The position numbers and the translations under genes are program-made. Source: Lutibacter sp. (GTDB taxonomy: Bacteria > Bacteroidota > Bacteroidia > Flavobacteriales > Flavobacteriaceae). From it: a DNA stretch of 12,103 nucleotides. The stretch is taken from positions 47,139 through 59,241 of the forward strand of contig DPCK01000043.1 in assembly GCA_003516285.1 (NCBI GenBank), read 5' to 3'. Positions 6,505 through 12,103 of this stretch are shown piece by piece (the stretch's first letter is position 1; every line of letters starts with the position of its first letter). The notes under the pieces are model-generated. The model ran no database searches and was not told the origin of the DNA. It worked only from the letters and a program-made list of their open reading frames with translations.

Positions 6505-7853
6505 GAAAGGAAGCCATTAAACAGCAAAAGTTTAAAACAGTTAGAGAAAAAGACCTCTTAAGTCATTTGATTTCAACTTCATTAAAATATAAATTATGGA
6601 TGGTATTTTTACTCTTAGTAATTTTATTTGGATCCTATGCCTATTATCGCCAGATAAGGTACGGACTTATAGTAACTGCTATGAGAGACTATACTTCTTG
6701 GGGTATTTATATCTCTAATTTCGTTTTTTTCGTTGCTATCAGTCTAGTTGGTTCATTATTTAGCTCAATATTAAAATTGAATAAAAATGAGTGGGCCAAG
6801 CCTCTTATTAGAGTTTCTGAAATTATTGCAGTCAGCGCGATTATTTGTGCCAGTGTGATTATAATAATTGATATGGGGCGTCCAGACCGTTTTTTTTATG
6901 TAATTACACATTTTAGAATTCAATCACCGATTATTTGGGATGTAATTATTATTTCAACTTATTTAGTTATAAGTGTCATATTATTATATATTTCTATTCT
7001 TCCTGACATTGCTCTTTGTCGAGATCGTTTAACAGAAATTCCTAATTGGAAAAAAAGGCTATATAGAATTTTAGCTATCAATTGGACCAATCATCCCAAA
7101 CAAATTGCAATCCTTAATAAATTAAGTAAAATTTTATGGGTTGCGGTACTTCCAGTAGCATTTGCAATCCACACCGTAACTTCTTGGCTATTTGCAACAA
7201 CTTGGCGACCAGGATGGGACAGTACCAACTTGGGGCCTTATTTTGTTTCGGGAGCCTTTATGGCAGGTGCGGCTGTAATTATTTTTGCAATGTATATTAT
7301 CAGAATTCAATTAAAACTTAAAACTTATATTACAGAAAGTCATTTCGATAATATGGGTAAACTTTTAGTACTACTGTCTCTCATATATCTCTACTTTAAT
7401 ATAAACGAATATTTGGGCCCTGCTTTTAAAATGGTAGGGGTTGAAGGTGAGCATATTACAGAGTTATTTACGGGGAAATATGCTCCATTGTATTGGTTTG
7501 TTCAGTTATGCGGGCTTATTTTACCTATTATTTTTTTAGTAATTAAAAGAATGCGTAAACCACTACCAATATTTATAATTTCAATGTTTGTAATTTTAGG
7601 AGCATGGTTTAAACGTTTTTTAATAGTAATTCCTTCGCTACAACATCCTTATTTACCTATTCAGGGTGTTGATGAATCATATTTACACTATAATCCAACT
7701 TGGGAAGAATGGGCTATAACACTAGCTTCTTTTGCCAGCTTATTACTAATAATTACAGTACTTATCAAATTGTTTCCTGTAATACCTGTTCAAGAAAATG
7801 AGCTTGTTTCTAAAACCATTGTTGAACCTAATATTTTGAAAAATGAAGAATAA
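6501..7853 (+). CDS. NrfD-family membrane quinol subunit, ActC-like
   Basis: This 450-residue protein has about ten membrane spans and no signal peptide. Its motifs fit the branch seen in ActC/ActF of alternative complex III better than DsrP: DMGRPDR at 124-130, LPDIALCRDR at 167-176, IHTVTSW at 223-229, PGWDST at 237-242, PYFVSGA at 246-252 and KRFLIVIPSL at 371-380. ActC takes electrons from menaquinol and works with the Fe-S subunit ActB. Here the Fe-S gene is immediately upstream (four-base overlap), and the next gene overlaps the end of this one by 11 bases. The hydrophilic first 30 residues and last 25 residues are charged. Quinol oxidation is inferred from the family; the other subunits of a full alternative complex III (pentahaem ActA, the ActB molybdopterin-like domain, ActD, ActF) are not in the window. 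Confidence 0.88.
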   Translation: MRKEAIKQQKFKTVREKDLLSHLISTSLKYKLWMVFLLLVILFGSYAYYRQIRYGLIVTAMRDYTSWGIYISNFVFFVAISLVGSLFSSILKLNKNEWAKPLIRVSEIIAVSAIICASVIIIIDMGRPDRFFYVITHFRIQSPIIWDVIIISTYLVISVILLYISILPDIALCRDRLTEIPNWKKRLYRILAINWTNHPKQIAILNKLSKILWVAVLPVAFAIHTVTSWLFATTWRPGWDSTNLGPYFVSGAFMAGAAVIIFAMYIIRIQLKLKTYITESHFDNMGKLLVLLSLIYLYFNINEYLGPAFKMVGVEGEHITELFTGKYAPLYWFVQLCGLILPIIFLVIKRMRKPLPIFIISMFVILGAWFKRFLIVIPSLQHPYLPIQGVDESYLHYNPTWEEWAITLASFASLLLIITVLIKLFPVIPVQENELVSKTIVEPNILKNEE

Positions 7854-8424
7854 AAAACATATCTATATTCAATTTTTGAAAATTGTCTCCCTTATAAGTT
7901 TACTTTTTTTCAATGCATCAATAATGTACAGTCAGAATGAAATGGAAGACGCTGTAGTTTCACTTTCTTTCTCTGAAGAGAATGATATTAAAACCATCAT
8001 AGCAACAGTTATTGATCAAACGGGTTTACCTATTGAAGGACTCGAGTTATATTTTTATGTTCAAAGAACATTTAGCTTATTACCTATTGGCGAAGGATTT
8101 AATGAAACTGATGAAAGTGGAGTTGTGGAAATTGAATTCCCTAATGATTTGCCGGGTGATGCTGAAGGTAACGTAACAATAGTTGTAAAAATTACAGAAT
8201 CTGACTTGTATAATGACCTTGCTTTAGAAACCATAAAAAATTGGGGAATTCCAGTTCTGGTAGATAAAGCAGGCGAAAAAAGGTCATTGTGGGCAACTGC
8301 CGCGAATGCTCCTGTTAGTTTAATTACCAGTGTAAGTCTTATGATAATCGCAATATGGTATATCATTTTTTACATCGTTTTTAAACTATATAAAATCAGC
8401 AAAATAAAACCCTTAAAATCTTAA
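7843..8424 (+). CDS. Periplasmic Ig-like domain protein with C-terminal membrane anchor, function unknown
   Basis: The 193-residue protein has a signal peptide (Lys-rich start, hydrophobic 12-27, likely cleavage after Ser30), a periplasmic domain at about 38-135 and a transmembrane span at about 157-182 followed by a short Lys-rich cytoplasmic tail. The periplasmic part has the look of a beta-sandwich of the Big_1 or carboxypeptidase-regulatory type: TVIDQTGLPIEG at 55-66, TDESG at 89-93 and FPNDLPGD at 99-106. There are no cysteine or haem motifs, so it is not an electron carrier. It starts inside the NrfD gene (11-base overlap) and is followed by the cytochrome gene after 34 bases, so it is probably an accessory or docking subunit that holds the cytochrome near the membrane complex. 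That role is inferred only; no named family was recognised. Confidence 0.7.
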   Translation: MKNKKHIYIQFLKIVSLISLLFFNASIMYSQNEMEDAVVSLSFSEENDIKTIIATVIDQTGLPIEGLELYFYVQRTFSLLPIGEGFNETDESGVVEIEFPNDLPGDAEGNVTIVVKITESDLYNDLALETIKNWGIPVLVDKAGEKRSLWATAANAPVSLITSVSLMIIAIWYIIFYIVFKLYKISKIKPLKS

Positions 8425-8458
8425 TTTTAAATTAATATTAATCCTAAATTATCTAATT

Positions 8459-8863
8459 ATGAAAAAACAATTTTTAATAATCAGCACAATTATCATAGGA
8501 AGTTTAACGCTTCTATCATTAACTTCAGAAAAACTATTGCAAGAGTTTTGGGAAGCCCCTGCAAAATATCAAAAAATGGTGAATCCGCAACTAAACAATG
8601 CTGATGCAGATAATATTGGACGAACATTGTATACCAAACATTGTAAATCATGTCATGGAACAAAAGGCAAAGGAGATGGAACAAAAGCTAAAAGTATTGA
8701 TACAAAAATGCCAGACTTTACAAATGCAGCCTTTAAAAAACAAAGTGATGGGTCTTTGTATTACAAAACTTATATTGGAAGAGATGATATGCCAAGTTTT
8801 AATAAGAAAATTACAGATGAAGTAGATCAATGGCTGGTAATTAATTATATTAAAAATTTCTAA
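8459..8863 (+). CDS. Small monoheme cytochrome c (class I)
   Basis: The 134-residue protein has an N-terminal hydrophobic segment (residues 4-22) that is either a signal peptide or an anchor; no lipobox is seen. The haem site is CKSCH (62-66), followed by the glycine- and lysine-rich GTKGKGDG (67-74) typical of small cytochromes c. Met111 in DDMPSF is the likely sixth ligand, and the closing helix (DQWLVINYIKNF) is the standard last helix of the fold. It is the last gene of the + redox operon and is followed by a terminator 28 bases later. By analogy with ActE it would carry electrons from the membrane complex to an oxidase or a periplasmic reductase. The fold is certain; the partner is inferred. 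Confidence 0.92.
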   Translation: MKKQFLIISTIIIGSLTLLSLTSEKLLQEFWEAPAKYQKMVNPQLNNADADNIGRTLYTKHCKSCHGTKGKGDGTKAKSIDTKMPDFTNAAFKKQSDGSLYYKTYIGRDDMPSFNKKITDEVDQWLVINYIKNF

Positions 8864-8890
8864 AAAAATAAATAATATTCCTATTCATAT

Positions 8891-8925
8891 AAAAACCATC
8901 TGATCAAACTTCAAATGGTTTTTTT
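8891..8925 (+). terminator. Rho-independent terminator closing the second redox operon
   Basis: AAAAACCATCTGA (8891-8903) pairs with TCAAATGGTTTTT (8911-8923), one C-A mismatch, around a seven-base loop, followed by further T. It lies 28 bases after the cytochrome stop. Confidence 0.8.
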
Positions 8926-9291
8926 ACGTTTTTTTAACATCAAATAATATTTTACATACTACTAAAACCAGAAATATTTAAGACTGATAAGTATTATTAC
9001 GAATTTTTTGTTAGAATCTTAAATTTGTAAGAGTTAAAAAAATGTTGATGGTTAGCTTAAAGCAATATAACTACATAGCTATAAATTCCAAAAAAGTCTT
9101 TGTTACAAATACCAAGTTTTTTCCCGTTTAAAATTAATCAGAATTAATAGCAAAGTTTCCTAAATAAAATGATATTTGGGTATATATATTATTCCGTTAC
9201 GTTTCCAAATAATTTTAAATATTGAATAAATTAGAATAAAATAAAAATTGAACAAATATTTTTTAAAATCGTCTAAATTATAAATTTTCAG
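8926..9291. other. Non-coding stretch, no gene recognised
   Basis: These 366 bases are very A+T rich, have stops in all frames, and contain no RNA gene or repeat that I can see. They must include the promoter of the TPR lipoprotein gene, but no clear TAnnTTTG element is visible. Short resemblances to the Fe-S gene near 9020-9075 are too weak to claim a further relic. Confidence 0.5.
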
Positions 9292-9315
9292 ATGTTTTTT
9301 TTATATTTACATACT

Positions 9316-10011
9316 ATGATTTTAAAAAGCAGTGTTACAATTATATTATTTATGCTATTGATTAGTTGCAACTCAAATTTTAACAGCCCTGAATTTATAT
9401 TAAAAGCAACAGGAAGGTATTTGTACAATTCAGATGAGGTTGTAAAGGTTTATTTTATAGAAAATGAAATGTACTTGGCGTGGCGAGGCGCAAATAAAAT
9501 AAAACCTTTAAAAGTGGATGATGCTACTTTTTTTGTGAAGGAAATGAATGAGAAAATTCAGTTTTTAACCAATCCGGATAATAAAACTTCCTATATGGTT
9601 TTGGTTCCAAAAGAAGAAAATAAACCCATCGTATATAATTTCAGAAAGCTGAAAGATGACGAAATAATTCCAAGTGAATATTTGGAAAACAAGGAATTCG
9701 ATAAAGCGCTTGAGGGTTATTTGGCCATCAAGAAAAAAGATTCATTAGACAGTTCAATCGACGAAAAGTATTTAAATTCGTTAGGATATAAAGCTTTAAG
9801 GGAGAAAAATTTTGAGATGTCAAAAGCAGTTTTTAAGATTAATGCTGCGTTATATCCCAATAGTTCAAATGTTTATGATAGTTTAGGGGAAGCTTATCTG
9901 AAAAGCGGTGATACTTTAAAAGCTATTGAAAATTACCAAAAATCATTAAGGCTTGATTCCGGAAATTTTAGGGCGAAGCAACAATTGAAAAAATTGGAGA
10001 AAAAGACATAA
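9316..10011 (+). CDS. TPR-containing lipoprotein
   Basis: With the ATG at 9316 the protein has 231 residues and a textbook lipoprotein signal: MILKSS, a hydrophobic core, and LISC ending at Cys18. An in-frame ATG at 9292 would add eight residues (MFFLYLHT) before it and is possible but less natural. Residues 23-110 look like a small beta-rich domain resembling the DUF3471-type domain often fused to beta-lactamase-family proteins, though this is a guess. The C-terminal half is helical, with two or three TPR units at about 121-142, 152-184 and 186-218 (AYLKSGDTLKAIENYQKSL is typical). The lipid anchor and TPRs suggest a protein-binding role in the cell envelope. A broken copy of its 5' part lies at 4810, on the far side of the redox operon. 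The DUF962 gene follows after 41 bases. Confidence 0.82.
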   Translation: MILKSSVTIILFMLLISCNSNFNSPEFILKATGRYLYNSDEVVKVYFIENEMYLAWRGANKIKPLKVDDATFFVKEMNEKIQFLTNPDNKTSYMVLVPKEENKPIVYNFRKLKDDEIIPSEYLENKEFDKALEGYLAIKKKDSLDSSIDEKYLNSLGYKALREKNFEMSKAVFKINAALYPNSSNVYDSLGEAYLKSGDTLKAIENYQKSLRLDSGNFRAKQQLKKLEKKT

Positions 10012-10052
10012 ATTGCATTAGCTAATAAATATTTCAACTACAAACTAATAAT

Positions 10053-10517
10053 ATGAAAACATTAAATCAGTGGTTTGATGAATATGCTGAAAGTCATCAA
10101 AATAAAACCAACCAAACAATTCATTTTATTTGCGTTCCTGCTATATTTTTTAGTATTGTTGGTATGTTAATGAGTATTCCCTCAACCATTATTTCAGAAA
10201 ATTTAAATATCAACAATCCATTTTTAGAAAATTGGGCGGTGCCGGTTTTAATTTTATTGCTCATTTTTTACATCCGATTGTCATTTTCAACTTTTGTAAG
10301 AATGCTCACATTTTCAATAATATGTTTGATGGGGAATTATTTTTTATCAGAGCTAAGTCCGCTATTTTACAGTTCGCTGGTTATTTTCATCATCGCTTGG
10401 ATTGGACAGTTTTACGGACATAAGTTGGAAGGAAAAAAACCGTCATTTTTTAAGGATTTGCAATTTTTGCTGATTGGACCCGCTTGGGTATTTGAAAAAA
10501 TATCAAAAAAGAAGTAG
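10053..10517 (+). CDS. DUF962 / Mpo1-like membrane protein
   Basis: The 154-residue protein has about four membrane spans (roughly 26-44, 61-77, 83-99 and 103-120) and the conserved polar residues of the DUF962 family: WFDEYAESH near the start with His15, Asn20 and His24 (HQNKTNQTIH), then GHKLEGKKP at 122-130 with His123 and Glu126, and the closing GPAWVFEK. In yeast, Mpo1 of this family is an iron-dependent dioxygenase that acts on 2-hydroxy fatty acids, and the conserved histidines are thought to bind iron. Whether the bacterial protein does the same is inferred. The next gene starts only 12 bases after its stop, so the two may be co-transcribed. Confidence 0.88.
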   Translation: MKTLNQWFDEYAESHQNKTNQTIHFICVPAIFFSIVGMLMSIPSTIISENLNINNPFLENWAVPVLILLLIFYIRLSFSTFVRMLTFSIICLMGNYFLSELSPLFYSSLVIFIIAWIGQFYGHKLEGKKPSFFKDLQFLLIGPAWVFEKISKKK

Positions 10518-10529
10518 CACAAATCTACT

Positions 10530-12103
10530 ATGAAAAAGGTTTTGCAACTCTTATTGTTATTGATTTTTAATTTTTTAGCTGCCCAAGAAGGGACTTATGA
10601 AATTTTAAACACGTCTATTAACTCCAAATTCGCCGAATTGGGTGTGACGTATTCGAGCAATAATTCCGTAATTTTCGCATCCTCTAAAAAGGATGAAAGT
10701 GGGAGACGAACTAACAACCGACAACTTTCTTTGGAACTCTATCACGGACTTATTACTGAAAATGGGGATATTATTCAAACTGATAAATTCAACAAAGAAA
10801 TAAATAACAAGTTTTTTGAATCGGATATTGCTTTTACGCCCGATTTTAAAACGGTTTATTTTACTTGGAATAATTTTTACAGCGCATTAAAATCGAAAGA
10901 TTCCGCAAAATGGAAAACGCTTTATATGTTTAAAGCTTCCGTAAACCAAAATTTTGAAATTTCCAATGTTACGCCACTGACTTTTAACAGCAAAGAATAT
11001 TCTGTCCGAAGTCCGGCCGTGAGCGCAGACGGGAAAAAACTCTATTTTGTTTCGGATATGCCGGGCGGTTATGGTGAATTGGATATTTATGTGGTTGATA
11101 TTAATAATGAAGGAAATTATGGCGCTCCAAAAAATTTAGGTCCCACAGTGAATACAAAACAAACGGAACTATTTCCTTATATTGACCAAAACAATACGCT
11201 TTATTTTTCGTCAAACGGACATAAAGGACTCGGAGGATTGGATATTTTTAAAAGCGAATTTAAAAATGGCAATTTTCAACAGGCGATAAATTTACCGACT
11301 CCTTTTAACAGCAAATATGATGATTTTGCTTTTGTGATTGATACTTCAAATTCCGGATATTTCACTTCAAATCGCAGTGGGGGCAAAGGCGATGTTGACA
11401 TTTATGCGTTTAAAGAAAAGTGTTTACAAACCATTCATATTTTAACCTTAAATGATGCTAACGACCAACCTTTGGACCAAGTCCAGGTTTCCTTATTTCA
11501 AAACAATCAATTGGTTGAAAAACAAACCATCAGCAAAGGTTCAAACTTTAAATTCAACTTAAACTGCAAAGAAACTTATAAAATTATCGCAGAAAAGGAG
11601 AATTATGAAACTGCGGAATTAAGTATAACAACCGATGATAAAAGTAAAACAGAAATCACCAAAACGCTAAAATTAACACCAGTTAAATGCAATCAATTGT
11701 TGAGCGGAAATATTATGGACTTAAAAACGAATCTGCCTTTAGATCAAGTCCAGGTTTCCTTATTTCAAAACAATCAATTGGTTGAAAAACAAACCATCAG
11801 CAAAGGTTCAAACTTTAAATTCAATGTAAATTGCAAGGAAACTTACAAAATCATTGCCGAAAAAGAAAACTATAAAGCATCGGAATTCACCATTGCAACT
11901 GATGATAAAAATAAAACGGAAATCACAAAAATGCTAAAATTAACGCCGATTGAATGCAAGCAATTGTTGAGCGGAAACATTTTGGACTTAAAAACGAATC
12001 TGCCTTTAGACCAAGTAACTGTATCCTTATTTCAAAACAATAAACTGATCGAAATACAAGCCATCAGAAAAGGTTCAAACTTTAAATTCAATGTAAATTG
12101 CAA
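10530..12103 (+). CDS. Exported PD40 beta-propeller protein with 89-residue repeats (OmpA-family-like), 3' end outside the window
   Basis: An open frame runs from ATG 10530 to the window end (524 codons and two bases) without a stop. It starts with a signal peptide (MKKVLQLLLLLIFNFLAAQ, likely cut before Gln19). Residues 40-295 contain several WD40-like PD40 blades, the clearest at 161-190 (SADGKKLYFVSD, GELDIYV), 214-243 (LYFSSNGHKGLGGLDIF) and 265-295 (SNRSGGKGDVDIYAF). From Cys298 onward there are tandem 89-residue units of a carboxypeptidase-regulatory or PEGA-like beta domain, of which two and a half are visible. In Bacteroidota such proteins commonly end in an OmpA peptidoglycan-binding domain; that part, if present, lies beyond the window. 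The likely place is the periplasm or outer membrane. Envelope function is inferred from architecture. Confidence 0.88.
   Translation, partial: MKKVLQLLLLLIFNFLAAQEGTYEILNTSINSKFAELGVTYSSNNSVIFASSKKDESGRRTNNRQLSLELYHGLITENGDIIQTDKFNKEINNKFFESDIAFTPDFKTVYFTWNNFYSALKSKDSAKWKTLYMFKASVNQNFEISNVTPLTFNSKEYSVRSPAVSADGKKLYFVSDMPGGYGELDIYVVDINNEGNYGAPKNLGPTVNTKQTELFPYIDQNNTLYFSSNGHKGLGGLDIFKSEFKNGNFQQAINLPTPFNSKYDDFAFVIDTSNSGYFTSNRSGGKGDVDIYAFKEKCLQTIHILTLNDANDQPLDQVQVSLFQNNQLVEKQTISKGSNFKFNLNCKETYKIIAEKENYETAELSITTDDKSKTEITKTLKLTPVKCNQLLSGNIMDLKTNLPLDQVQVSLFQNNQLVEKQTISKGSNFKFNVNCKETYKIIAEKENYKASEFTIATDDKNKTEITKMLKLTPIECKQLLSGNILDLKTNLPLDQVTVSLFQNNKLIEIQAIRKGSNFKFNVNC
11421..12103 (+). repeat. Tandem 267-bp in-frame coding repeats
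   Basis: Units start at 11421, 11688 and 11955, each opening with a Cys codon followed by residues like NQLLSGNI; the spacing is exactly 267 bases (89 codons). Units 1 and 2 share an 80-base block that is identical at every base (11478-11557 and 11745-11824), including third codon positions, while flanking parts differ. Units 2 and 3 share other identical blocks, such as the one encoding DLKTNLPLDQ (one base differs) and GSNFKFNVNC. Unit 3 is cut by the window end. Confidence 0.92.

Noticed and set aside
9020..9080. AAATGT...AAGCAATATAAC in the gap upstream of the TPR gene resembles the Fe-S gene around its cluster 1, suggesting another relic.
   Set aside because: The match needs several gaps, has no consistent frame, and is within what A+T-rich sequence gives by chance.
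9292..9315. Use of the upstream ATG at 9292 as the TPR lipoprotein start.
   Set aside because: It would place a bulky hydrophobic stretch before the normal Lys-containing signal start; the matching bases in the relic could equally be leader sequence. It remains possible.

Overview
The window looks like chromosomal DNA of a member of the Bacteroidota, most likely Flavobacteriia. The reasons are the high A+T content, translation starts without a clear Shine-Dalgarno sequence, one good Bacteroidetes-type promoter (TATCTTTG at the -7 position), a fused cyclophilin-FKBP isomerase, and an OmpA-type propeller protein carrying repeated regulatory-like domains. No RNA genes, CRISPR arrays or insertion sequences were seen.

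Layout. Bases 14-2179 carry housekeeping-type genes on the + strand: a nucleoside phosphorylase, a 51-residue lipoprotein, and a two-domain peptidyl-prolyl isomerase. A hairpin at 2195-2220 can end transcription from both sides. Bases 2238-4650 hold a tight minus-strand operon: a membrane-anchored tetraheme cytochrome c, then a Tat-exported protein with four [4Fe-4S] motifs, then an NrfD-type membrane quinol subunit. This order and these sizes resemble the J-O-P part of the Dsr complex. Bases 5599-8863 hold a second, divergent redox operon on the + strand: a Tat (probably lipo-) Fe-S protein, an NrfD protein closest in motifs to ActC of alternative complex III, an unrecognised periplasmic Ig-like protein with a C-terminal membrane anchor, and a small monoheme cytochrome c. 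Bases 9316-12103 carry a TPR lipoprotein, a DUF962/Mpo1-like membrane protein, and the first 524 codons of a propeller protein with 89-residue repeats that runs off the window.

The two redox operons probably both move electrons between the menaquinone pool and periplasmic haem or Fe-S carriers. Neither has a recognisable catalytic subunit (molybdopterin enzyme, reductase or hydrogenase) within the window, so donor or acceptor is unknown.

The most unusual feature is the 948-base gap between the divergent operons. It is not empty: 4810-5023 is a broken copy of the start of the TPR lipoprotein gene found intact at 9316, and 5024-5266 is a broken copy of residues 40-119 of the Fe-S protein encoded just downstream at 5599. 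The two relics are fused at a short shared sequence. The live + operon is therefore bracketed by copies of the TPR gene, pointing to past duplication, or recombination-driven insertion, followed by decay.
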